Shown here piece after piece: positions 1 to 6,017 of a stretch of 6,496 bases of DNA; the stretch's first letter is position 1, and each line of letters opens with the position of its first letter. The position numbers and the translations under genes are program-made. Below the pieces are notes generated by a model that saw nothing but the letters and a program-made list of their open reading frames with translations, was not told the origin of the DNA and searched no databases. The stretch comes from Nitrospinota bacterium. Its GTDB lineage: Bacteria; Tectomicrobia; Entotheonellia; J063. The stretch is from positions 1 to 6,496 of the forward strand of contig RFHZ01000948.1 of assembly GCA_003696125.1 (NCBI GenBank), read 5' to 3'.

Positions 1-18
1 ACTCTCCGGAGAAACAGC

Positions 19-42
19 GGGGAGAGGGATCTTTCCCTCCCC
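19..42. repeat. GC-rich imperfect hairpin near the left edge
   Basis: GGGGA (19-23) pairs with TCCCC (38-42), and GGGA (26-29) pairs with TCCC (34-37). A 2-base bulge lies on the left arm and the loop is TCTT, giving 9 base pairs in all. No T-tract follows on either strand, so a rho-independent terminator for an upstream gene is possible but not supported. A 10-base palindrome, TCTCCGGAGA (3-12), lies just to its left. Confidence 0.35.
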
Positions 43-160
43 ACTCCATGCCTGCTGTCTATCTACCTGCTGCCCCTACGCTCTGAAGAGGGGGGTGGGG
101 AGGAAGTCTGTATTCAGGGGCAGGGCCTTTCAGGGGGAGGCTATCTGGTACTGCTTTTGC

Positions 161-191
161 TTTACTCGAGAGGGAAGGCACGGGATAGAAT
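161..191 (+). promoter_or_regulatory. weak candidate promoter for the CBS-ACT gene
   Basis: A good -10 match, TAGAAT (186-191), is preceded by a poor -35, TTTACT (161-166), with a long 19-base spacer. Transcription would begin near 198, giving a leader of about 30 nt before the ATG at 229. The -10 is convincing but the -35 is not, so this is tentative. If it is right, it also argues against translation starting at the TTG at 157. Confidence 0.3.
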
Positions 192-228
192 CGCAGAAGC
201 AGTAACTCCTAACAGGGAGGATCTTCCG

Positions 229-876
229 ATGTTAGTCCGAGAACGGATGACGGTTAATCCGATCACAGTACATCCGGAGACCCCTTTCCCGGATGCCCTG
301 CAGCTCATGCGTACCAATCGTATCCGCCGACTCCCGGTGGTGGACCAGCAGGGGAATCTGGTCGGTATCATCACCGAGCGTGATCTGCTTTATGCTTCGC
401 CCTCTCCTGCGACTTCCCTGAGCGTTTGGGAGTTGAACTATCTCCTGGCCAAGCTGGAGGTGCAGGAGATCATGAAAACCGAGGTCATCACCATAAGCCC
501 GGACACGCCGATTGAGGAAGCGGCGCGTATCATCGTCGATCACAAGATCGGCAGCTTACCGGTCATCGACCAGTACAACCACCTCATCGGTATCATCACC
601 GAAACAGACATCTTTAAGGCCTTTGTCTCCTTCCTGGGTGGGGGACAGCGAGGAACCCGCCTCACCGTCAAAGCCCCGGAGAGGAAAGGGGTGCTGACAG
701 AACTGGTCACCACCGTGGAACAGCTAGGGGGGGAGATCGTGAGTGTCGGGTCTTTTGCCGGCCGTGATTCTGATGAGCGCGAGTTTGTCATCAAGGTGCG
801 GGGGGTGGAAGCAGCCGCATTGGTCCAGAGCCTGGAGAGACTCGGAGATCAGATCATCGACGTGCGAGAGATCTGA
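229..876 (+). CDS. CBS-CBS-ACT domain protein (AcuB-like), 215 aa
   Basis: This is a probable cytoplasmic ligand-sensing protein with two CBS domains (about residues 5-57 and 79-134) followed by an ACT domain (about 143-215). Both CBS repeats show the usual ending, LPVVDQQGNLVGIITERD and LPVIDQYNHLIGIITETD. CBS pairs typically bind adenosine nucleotides, and ACT domains often bind amino acids. No catalytic domain is present, so a regulatory role is inferred and the target is unknown. The start at 229 is chosen because AGGGAGG (214-220) lies 8 bases upstream and the first CBS domain begins almost at once (MLVRERMTVNPITV). The frame is open upstream to the window edge, including a TTG at 157, but residues from there show no domain character. 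The gene stands alone: the next begins 428 bases later behind its own promoter. Similar proteins are often named AcuB, but no acuA or acuC is visible. Confidence 0.9.
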   Translation: MLVRERMTVNPITVHPETPFPDALQLMRTNRIRRLPVVDQQGNLVGIITERDLLYASPSPATSLSVWELNYLLAKLEVQEIMKTEVITISPDTPIEEAARIIVDHKIGSLPVIDQYNHLIGIITETDIFKAFVSFLGGGQRGTRLTVKAPERKGVLTELVTTVEQLGGEIVSVGSFAGRDSDEREFVIKVRGVEAAALVQSLERLGDQIIDVREI

Positions 877-1060
877 GGGCAGAATGATACTCCTCCTTTC
901 CCAGGGCACCTGGTTGTGATCAAAGTTGCAACGATGGGAAACATGTCATGGTGCCGGACGCATCGTGGCAGCCGGTCATCGGTGGAGAGGGGCCAGGCGA
1001 TCGCCAACCAGGAGGGATAGCAGGAGCGACATCTGTTGAGAGTGTCCGGGAGGAGAAAGG
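877..1060. other. intergenic region upstream of the etf promoter, no gene seen
   Basis: Open frames on both strands here are short, lack domain character and have no convincing SD. The only structure is a small perfect inverted repeat, CCAGG-GCA-CCTGG (901-913), 25 bases after the CBS-ACT stop. Its 5-base-pair stem and lack of a T-run make it a poor terminator candidate. No tRNA or known riboswitch was recognised. Confidence 0.5.
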
Positions 1061-1062
1061 GG

Positions 1063-1091
1063 TTGACTTCGCTATCTGCTTCCTCTATATT
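1063..1091 (+). promoter_or_regulatory. sigma70-type promoter for etfBA
   Basis: TTGACT (1063-1068, 5 of 6 to consensus) and TATATT (1086-1091, 5 of 6) are separated by the ideal 17 bases. Transcription would begin near 1098, about 200 nt before the etfB start. This is the best promoter match in the window and is correctly placed to drive etfB, etfA and perhaps the downstream protease. Confidence 0.6.
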
Positions 1092-1097
1092 CGGAAT

Positions 1098-1304
1098 AAA
1101 ACACATCAGGCAGATATGGCGCAAGCCTCCTCATCTATGGCACGGTACTGCGCGCCATAAATGCTCCACCGGTTTTTCACCATAGAGGCGGGAGGGACGC
1201 TCTCTCCTCCTGACCTCTGTGGTGGGCCTGGGACAACAGAAAAGCCCAGGGACTTTCGTCATCATGTATACACGCGTAACTCTCGCAAGGAAAGGAGGCG
1301 GAGG
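1098..1304 (+). promoter_or_regulatory. long 5' leader of etfBA with competing inverted repeats
   Basis: The leader holds several perfect inverted repeats that cannot all form together. TATGGCGC (1115-1122) pairs with GCGCCATA (1152-1159). TATGGC (1136-1141) pairs with GCCATA (1154-1159). TCTATGG (1134-1140) pairs with CCATAGA (1180-1186). A separate stem is CCTGGG (1227-1232) with CCCAGG (1245-1250). Two segments are complementary to the etfB SD: GCCTCCT (1125-1131) and CCTCCT (1206-1211). This pattern fits a leader controlling translation, but pyrimidine runs like these can occur by chance in a purine-rich genome. It matches no riboswitch class I recognise. Confidence 0.35.
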
Positions 1305-2105
1305 TTGGATATCATCGTCTGTATCAAACAGGTACCAGACCCTGATGCCCCGGCCGATACGTTCAAGATCGACCGGGAGCAGAAACGAGTGATTCCTCCC
1401 CCGAATGTCGATCCGGTCATCACACTCTACGACGAACACGCTATCGAAGCGGCCCTGCAGCTGAAGGAACAACATGGGGGAAAAGTAACGGTACTCAGCA
1501 TGGGCCCAGACTCTGTACAGCGGGCCATCAAGCAGGCTCTGGCCATGGGGGCTGACGAAGGGTACCATCTGAACGATGAGGCTTTCCTCGATGCTGATGC
1601 CTATACCACGGCCTATGCCCTGGCTCAAGCCATCAAAAAACTGGGCCGGTTCGACCTCATCCTCTGTGGCCGGCAGGCTTCGGATTGGGATCAGGGACAG
1701 GTAGGGGTTGGTATTGCAGAGTTTCTAGGGATTCCGAGTATCACCCTGGTGGTCAAGGCCGAGGTCCAGGACTCAGGTCTCCGCGTCGAACGCCTGGTGG
1801 AGGGGGGATATGAAGTGATAGAGACCTCTCTTCCCGCCTTGCTTACGGTAAGTAGCGAGATGAATAAGCCTCGTTACCCTACCCTTAAAGGGATCATGGC
1901 CGCCGGACGGAAGAAGGTTCCGGTCTGGGGGGCCAGCGATCTGGGAATCGATACCACCCAGGTCGGGGCCCAGGCGGCCCTGATGGAGCTGCGGGATCTC
2001 TACATCCCTCAGCATGAAGGACAGTGCGAGTTCATCGAAGGGGAAACGCCAGAGGAGATCGTCGAGAATCTCGCCCGTCGCCTACGAGAGGCAAAAATCA
2101 TTTGA
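1305..2105 (+). CDS. etfB: electron transfer flavoprotein beta subunit, 266 aa
   Basis: Small subunit of the ETF heterodimer, which shuttles electrons between flavin dehydrogenases such as acyl-CoA dehydrogenases and the quinone pool or other carriers. It begins with the family's N-terminal KQVPD (residues 8-12). The nucleotide-binding loop CGRQASDWDQGQVG is at 121-134, and the beta-subunit signature spans about 161-181 (VERLVEGGYEVIET then SLPALLT). SEMNKPRYPTLKGIM follows at 184-198. Length is usual for the family. The start is TTG at 1305: AAAGGAGG (1291-1298) is 6 bases upstream and this start gives the normal N-terminus MDIIVCIKQVPDPD. An ATG at 1161 would add 48 residues of low-complexity basic sequence and is rejected. 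etfA follows after 13 bases. Whether the second nucleotide is AMP (classical) or FAD (bifurcating) cannot be decided here. Confidence 0.95.
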   Translation: MDIIVCIKQVPDPDAPADTFKIDREQKRVIPPPNVDPVITLYDEHAIEAALQLKEQHGGKVTVLSMGPDSVQRAIKQALAMGADEGYHLNDEAFLDADAYTTAYALAQAIKKLGRFDLILCGRQASDWDQGQVGVGIAEFLGIPSITLVVKAEVQDSGLRVERLVEGGYEVIETSLPALLTVSSEMNKPRYPTLKGIMAAGRKKVPVWGASDLGIDTTQVGAQAALMELRDLYIPQHEGQCEFIEGETPEEIVENLARRLREAKII

Positions 2106-2118
2106 GGAGAGGAGAACG

Positions 2119-3126
2119 ATGGCAGAGGAAAAAGGGGTGATGATCTTTGGAGAGGTGAGCGAGGGCAAACTCGCTCCCATCACATTCGAAATGCTTGGAG
2201 TGGGCCGCAGGCTGGCGAATGAGTTGGGAGAGGAACTCTCGGCCGTGATCCTGGGGCAGGGGATTGAGGAGGCAGCAACAGAAGCGATCGCTCATGGCGC
2301 AGATAAGGTCTATCTGGTGGATGACCCTCTGCTGGCCAAGTACCAGGTGGATGCGTACACGGCAGTGCTGGAGAAAGTCTGCAAGCAGGCCAACCCCAAT
2401 ATTCTGCTCTTCGGTGTTTCCTCCCTTACCCGGGACCTGGCCCCTCGCCTCGCCTTTCGGTTGAGGGTCGGTCTGGGCTCTGACTGTGTGGAACTGCAGA
2501 TCGATCCGGAAACGAAACGGCTCCGAATGATCCGGCCGGTCTTTGGGGGGAATGCCATGGCCGAACTGGTGGCGAAAAAACGTCCCCAAATGGCTACGGT
2601 GCGAGCCAAAACCCAACCCCCGGCTGAGCGCGATGATAGCCGGCAGGGGGAGGTGATCCCGGTTGCCGCGGAAATCGATCCCTCTATCATGCGTACCAGG
2701 GTGCGAGAACGGGTGCTCAAGGAAACAGAGGGGGTATCGCTGCAAACCGCTCGTGTCGTTGTTTCTGGTGGACGGGGAATGAAGGGAGCGGAGAATTTTA
2801 AATTCCTGGAAGAGCTGGCCAAGATCCTGGGAGGAGCGGTAGGAGCCTCGAAAGCCGCCGTGGATGAGGGATGGGTCCCGCCTGAGATGCAAATCGGTCT
2901 CACCGGCAACGTGGTGACGCCTGATCTCTACATTGCGGTCGGGATCTCGGGGGCTGCCCAGCACATCGCCGGATGCGGGTACTCCAAACATATCGTGGCC
3001 ATCAACAAAGATCCAGACGCGGCCATCTTTCAAAAGGCCCACTTCGGTGTGGTCTCTGAGTGGCAAAAGGTCCTCCCCCTCCTGATCGAAAAGTGTAAGG
3101 AACTGGTGGCTCCGACCGTCCGCTAG
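2119..3126 (+). CDS. etfA: electron transfer flavoprotein alpha subunit, 335 aa
   Basis: Large, FAD-binding subunit of ETF. The N-terminal alpha/beta domain covers about residues 5-190 and the FAD domain about 205-325. The FAD domain shows VVSGGRGMKGAENF (213-226), VGASKAAVDEGWVP (241-254), the TG loop (262-263), the YIAVGISG stretch (271-278), Gln281-His282 and AINKDP (294-299). Compared with the usual family sequence, three positions are unusual: Lys245 where GAS-Arg is typical, GLTGN (260-264) where GQTGK is typical, and Ala280 where Ile or Val usually precedes QH. The start at 2119 is set by a strong SD, AGGAGAGGAG (2105-2114), which overlaps the etfB stop. An in-frame ATG at 2014 lies inside etfB and is rejected. 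No electron-donating dehydrogenase or ETF:quinone oxidoreductase is in the window, so partners are unknown. Confidence 0.95.
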   Translation: MAEEKGVMIFGEVSEGKLAPITFEMLGVGRRLANELGEELSAVILGQGIEEAATEAIAHGADKVYLVDDPLLAKYQVDAYTAVLEKVCKQANPNILLFGVSSLTRDLAPRLAFRLRVGLGSDCVELQIDPETKRLRMIRPVFGGNAMAELVAKKRPQMATVRAKTQPPAERDDSRQGEVIPVAAEIDPSIMRTRVRERVLKETEGVSLQTARVVVSGGRGMKGAENFKFLEELAKILGGAVGASKAAVDEGWVPPEMQIGLTGNVVTPDLYIAVGISGAAQHIAGCGYSKHIVAINKDPDAAIFQKAHFGVVSEWQKVLPLLIEKCKELVAPTVR

Positions 3127-3180
3127 GCGGCACCGCCCCAGAGTACCGGAGGTGATGAGGAAAGGACAAAGGATTGGGGG

Positions 3181-4992
3181 ATGCGTGGTAGACGGATAGG
3201 CTTCGTCCTTATTCTCCTCGCCGCCCTTCTGTTCTCTCTTCCTGCCGGTGCCAACGACCGCTGGCAGGAAGAGAATGCGTATCCCTATACGCTGGCCGAG
3301 GTGACCAGGACGATCGACCGCCTGTACTATGATCCGGGACGGCTTGACTATGCGCGGATGTTTAAAGAAGCGGTCAGTCGGGTGCGTTACTCGCTCCCTC
3401 CTGGCACCCTGACCCTCTCGGAAACCCCGGAGGCCCTGGTTGTTCGCTTTCCCCAGAGCGAATCACGTTATCCCCTGGCTCCCCTCGCTGATTATGGGAA
3501 CTTTCTCCACTCCCTCCAGGCCTTTTACACCCAAGCAGGACGAGAACTCTCTCTCCCTTTTTCGCTTAAGCACCTGGAATACCTCCTGATCAAGGGGTTG
3601 ATGCAACCACTGGATGTCCACTCCTCCTTCCTCACCCCACCGGAGTTCCGGGAGATGCAGGAGGAAAACTGGGGGAGTTTCAGTGGAATCGGTATCCGGA
3701 TCGGAGTGAGGGGAGGACAACTCACCATTCTGGAGACCATACCCGACACCCCGGCGGCGCGGGCAGGACTGCAAGCCGGAGATCGCATACTGAAGATCGA
3801 TGGACAGCCCACCAAAAATCTCACCGTGTCCGAGGCGGTCTCCCGTATTCGAGGCCCCCGTGGGACGCGTGTTACCTTAACCATCGTGCGGGAAGGTGAG
3901 CCCTTTCCCCGTGACTTCCCCCTCATCCGGGAGCTGGTAACCCTCACCACCGTCACCTCTACCCTGCTGGAAGGGGAGATCGGACATGTTCGCCTGCAGA
4001 GCTTCTACCGCCAGACAGCCGAGGAACTGGAAACCGCACTGGAGCGGTTACAACACGAGGGGATGAAGGGCCTGATCCTTGATCTGCGTGATAACCCGGG
4101 CGGCCTTCTCAACCAGTCGGTAAAGGTCACAGAGCTGTTTGTGGAAGAGGGGAATCTCATCGTCTTCACCCAAGGCAGAGCCCCCACCCAGAATCTCCGC
4201 TTTGTAGCCAAGCATGAGGGCCGTTTTCATACGCTACCCCTGGTGGTCCTGGTAAATGGAGGGAGTGCCAGTGCAGCCGAGATCGTCACGGCAGCCTTAC
4301 TGGATTTGCGACGAGCGGTGGTGCTGGGAACAAAAACCTTTGGCAAAGGCTCGGTACAGACGATTATTCCCCTGCATGACGGGTCAGGCCTGCGTTTAAC
4401 CACGGCCCAGTACTTCACCCCTGCCGGGAAGAGTGTCGATCATACCGGTATTACTCCTGACTACGAAATCCCCCATCGACTGGGAAGCGACGTACAACTG
4501 GAAGCTGCGACAAGAGTGCTGCGAGAGGCTCTCCGGCTGGCCGAGACCAGCAAGAGGGGAGAGAAGGATGGGAAGGGAATCCAGCACTTACTCCGACAGG
4601 TAGTGGCTCTGGAAAAGGCCAGCCTGCTACCCGGGCCGACCGATCATTCTCCCCTTCCCCTCTTACGCTGTGTCTATCAGCTCATCGATGCCAATGACAA
4701 CGGTGTCCTCGACGCAGGAGAGCAGGATTCCCTGTATCTGGAAGTTACCAATGCAGGGAGGGCACCCGCCAAAAATGTCCGGGCTTTCTTCCTCTCCGAC
4801 CATCCCCTTTTCCCCTTCCAAAAGCTGCTTCTGGGGGATATTCTGCAGGGGGAGACCAAAACCATCCAGATTCCACTCTCCATCCCCTGGGAGGTGCAGG
4901 ATACGCTCCTTACCATTATCGGGAAAGTGGCAGAAGAAGGGGGATATGCCTCGGCGCCCGTTCTCCTCGAATTCCCGCTCAAAGGCCTATAG
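3181..4992 (+). CDS. secreted S41 C-terminal processing protease with C-terminal EF-hand/Ig-like extension, 603 aa
   Basis: Serine protease of the CtpA/Prc family, predicted to act outside the cytoplasmic membrane. A signal peptide covers about residues 1-24 (arginine-rich start, hydrophobic core, likely cleavage after PAGA). The typical pre-PDZ helical region includes LDVHSSFLTPPEF (144-156). The PDZ domain is about 168-240 (GLQAGDRILKIDG at 196-208). The peptidase core is about 265-430. The catalytic dyad is Ser364 (in NGGSASAAE) and Lys389 (in TFGKG), with Gln393 four residues on, matching the 25-residue Ser-Lys spacing of E. coli Prc. After a charged linker comes a Ca-binding loop, DANDNGVLDAGE (503-514), then a beta-rich segment to the end (LEVTNAGRAPAKNV onward) resembling CARDB/NEW3-type Ig domains; this extension is uncommon for the family. 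The start is supported by AAAGGA (3168-3173). It lies 54 nt after etfA, so co-transcription is possible. The substrate is unknown. Confidence 0.92.
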   Translation: MRGRRIGFVLILLAALLFSLPAGANDRWQEENAYPYTLAEVTRTIDRLYYDPGRLDYARMFKEAVSRVRYSLPPGTLTLSETPEALVVRFPQSESRYPLAPLADYGNFLHSLQAFYTQAGRELSLPFSLKHLEYLLIKGLMQPLDVHSSFLTPPEFREMQEENWGSFSGIGIRIGVRGGQLTILETIPDTPAARAGLQAGDRILKIDGQPTKNLTVSEAVSRIRGPRGTRVTLTIVREGEPFPRDFPLIRELVTLTTVTSTLLEGEIGHVRLQSFYRQTAEELETALERLQHEGMKGLILDLRDNPGGLLNQSVKVTELFVEEGNLIVFTQGRAPTQNLRFVAKHEGRFHTLPLVVLVNGGSASAAEIVTAALLDLRRAVVLGTKTFGKGSVQTIIPLHDGSGLRLTTAQYFTPAGKSVDHTGITPDYEIPHRLGSDVQLEAATRVLREALRLAETSKRGEKDGKGIQHLLRQVVALEKASLLPGPTDHSPLPLLRCVYQLIDANDNGVLDAGEQDSLYLEVTNAGRAPAKNVRAFFLSDHPLFPFQKLLLGDILQGETKTIQIPLSIPWEVQDTLLTIIGKVAEEGGYASAPVLLEFPLKGL

Positions 4993-5035
4993 CGCTCCAG
5001 CAGGACAAGCCCTCATAGAAAGGATAGCTGCCCCC

Positions 5036-5063
5036 TTGCAAATTTCTTTTCAATATGCATAAT
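5036..5063 (+). promoter_or_regulatory. promoter of the XRE regulator group
   Basis: TTGCAA (5036-5041, 4 of 6 to consensus) and CATAAT (5058-5063, 5 of 6) are 16 bases apart in the most AT-rich stretch of the window. The predicted start of transcription is near 5070, about 50 nt before the ATG at 5120. This separates the regulator group from the protease gene upstream. Confidence 0.55.
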
Positions 5064-5067
5064 AGAG

Positions 5068-5080
5068 ATATCACCGATAT
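5068..5080. promoter_or_regulatory. candidate operator: inverted repeat at the predicted transcription start
   Basis: ATATC (5068-5072) and GATAT (5076-5080) are perfect reverse complements around a 3-base centre, ACC. The repeat begins 4 bases after the -10 box and spans the expected transcription start, a common site for repressor binding. The XRE-family protein encoded 40 bases downstream is the obvious candidate to bind it. Binding itself is inference. Confidence 0.35.
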
Positions 5081-5087
5081 GAATACA

Positions 5088-5097
5088 TTAGCGCTAA
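5088..5097. promoter_or_regulatory. candidate operator: perfect 10-base palindrome
   Basis: TTAGCGCTAA is a perfect palindrome in the 5' leader, 22 bases before the XRE gene start. Its AGCGCT core also occurs at 4991-4996, across the stop codon of the protease gene. XRE-family dimers typically bind short palindromes near their own promoter. This one differs in sequence from the repeat at 5068-5080, so at most one of the two need be the true operator. Confidence 0.35.
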
Positions 5098-5119
5098 ATA
5101 AGGCATAGGGAAGGGAGCT

Positions 5120-5608
5120 ATGGCCATCGATTATGTTGCCGTAGGCAAGAGAATTCGCGGCCTGCGCGGGGAAAAACGGCAAATCGACTGGGTGAAGCAA
5201 CTCGGTTGTAGCCAGGGGTACCTCTCGCAGGTCGAACGAGGCATTACCAAGCCATCTCTAGAATTTCTGGTCACGCTTTCCCGCCTGACCGGTGTCGACA
5301 TCGATTGGATACTGCTGGGCAATCAGACGGCCGAGGTGAAACCCCCGCAGAGGGAAGAGAAGGCACGGGAGACCAGGGTCACGGAGGAGCGGCGGGTTCA
5401 CTATCGACGACGCGAGGATCAGATCCTCTTCTGGGTGAAGAGCTTTCTCCAACAGCCGGATGCGTTGACAACGCTGAATAATATCGAGCAGGTCTTAAAG
5501 CTGGTCGGCACACTGGTCTTCAGCCGGGAATATCAACGACTCAAATCGCTGTTGCTTGATGTCAGGCATGAAGTTGTCTATTCCTCGAATGGAGGAGAGA
5601 AACCATGA
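5120..5608 (+). CDS. XRE-family helix-turn-helix transcriptional regulator, 162 aa
   Basis: DNA-binding protein with a Cro/CI-type HTH at about residues 8-67. The turn and recognition helix are clear at 27-46, ending SQGYLSQVERGITKPS. It closes with the usual LTGVDIDWILLG (56-67). A charged Arg/Glu-rich linker (about 70-100) leads to a C-terminal helical region (about 100-150: ILFWVKSFLQQ, then LNNIEQVLKLVGTLV) that may dimerise or bind a ligand but matches no domain I recognise. The start at 5120 is preceded by a purine-rich SD, AGGGAAGGGAG (5107-5117). The gene has its own promoter and two palindromes upstream, suggesting autoregulation. Its stop overlaps the next start by 4 bases (ATGA, 5605-5608), so the two are probably translationally coupled and functionally linked. 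No phage or toxin-antitoxin context is visible. Confidence 0.88.
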   Translation: MAIDYVAVGKRIRGLRGEKRQIDWVKQLGCSQGYLSQVERGITKPSLEFLVTLSRLTGVDIDWILLGNQTAEVKPPQREEKARETRVTEERRVHYRRREDQILFWVKSFLQQPDALTTLNNIEQVLKLVGTLVFSREYQRLKSLLLDVRHEVVYSSNGGEKP

Positions 5609-6012
5609 GGAAATGCAGAGCGCTTGCCTACTTTTTCCCCATCTTCCTGCTCCTTCTCGCTGGCCAGGGCTGGGGAGGAGAGCCGATCAGCTTACCCGAG
5701 GATTATCAAACCCTGCACAATCTGGTGGGGCAGTGGTTCTTCTTTGATCAGGAGGTGTTCTTCAACGCGGTGATGTTCGTGCAGGATCGGAACCATGACG
5801 GAGAGATCGATCTGATCGAATATCGGGTCATGGGTGAGAAGTACTGGGAGCCGTATACGTATAAGCTGATCATCGACGATAACTTCGATGGGTATGCCAA
5901 CCGCAAGATCACCAGCAGCAAACGGGATGGGGTCTTTGATCGGGAAAAGGACGTACGAGAGCAAGGGGTAAAGATGAAGGATATCTACCTCTCCGGGGCC
6001 ACCGTAGAGTAG
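5605..6012 (+). CDS. small exported EF-hand protein, 135 aa
   Basis: Not recognised as a named family. Residues 1 to about 24 form a Sec signal peptide (MRK start, hydrophobic FFPIFLLLLAG, likely cleavage near GWG). No lipobox Cys is present, so it should be periplasmic or secreted. Residues 61-72, DRNHDGEIDLIE, form a perfect EF-hand Ca loop (Asp, Asn, Asp, Gly, Ile, Asp and Glu at positions 1, 3, 5, 6, 8, 9 and 12). A second, degenerate loop begins at Asp91 (DDNFDGYAN) but lacks the position-12 acid. A third fragment, RDGVFDRE, lies at 107-114. The remainder is rich in aromatic and acidic residues (WFFFDQEVFF, 44-53). The start has a strong SD, GGAGGAGAG (5591-5599), and overlaps the regulator's stop. 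Calcium binding is well supported by the motif; the biological role is unknown. Confidence 0.8.
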   Translation: MRKCRALAYFFPIFLLLLAGQGWGGEPISLPEDYQTLHNLVGQWFFFDQEVFFNAVMFVQDRNHDGEIDLIEYRVMGEKYWEPYTYKLIIDDNFDGYANRKITSSKRDGVFDREKDVREQGVKMKDIYLSGATVE

Positions 6013-6017
6013 AGGGC

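Noticed and set aside
1-228. Frame 1 is open from the window edge into the CBS-ACT gene, including a TTG at 157, suggesting a longer protein
   Set aside because: The translated extension is low-complexity, G/R/L-rich and shows no domain. The SD at 214-220 and the CBS domain boundary point to ATG 229. An upstream fusion cannot be excluded without sequence to the left.
901-913. CCAGG-GCA-CCTGG as a terminator for the CBS-ACT gene
   Set aside because: The stem is only 5 base pairs and no T-run follows on either strand.
849-1160. Short opposing open frames in the CBS-etf gap (91 aa on the minus strand, 70 aa on the plus strand)
   Set aside because: Neither has a credible SD, domain or compositional sign of coding. 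The minus-strand frame overlaps the end of the CBS-ACT gene and the etf promoter.
1161-1304. Extended EtfB N-terminus from ATG 1161
   Set aside because: The extra 48 residues are unlike any ETF beta N-terminus and end in a run of arginines encoded by the SD region itself. The TTG at 1305 has an excellent SD and gives the family's normal start.
2098-3066. Long minus-strand open frame of 322 codons antiparallel to etfA
   Set aside because: etfA is an unmistakable family member on the plus strand. The antisense translation has no recognisable domain and is a typical mirror frame in GC-rich coding DNA.
3126-3137. GGCG-CGCC hairpin just after etfA as a terminator
   Set aside because: The stem is 4 base pairs with no T-tract, so it is unlikely to stop transcription before the protease gene.
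5120-6012. XRE protein plus small downstream gene as a toxin-antitoxin pair
   Set aside because: The downstream protein has a signal peptide and EF-hand loop and no toxin fold that I recognise. The third gene is a housekeeping-type translation factor.
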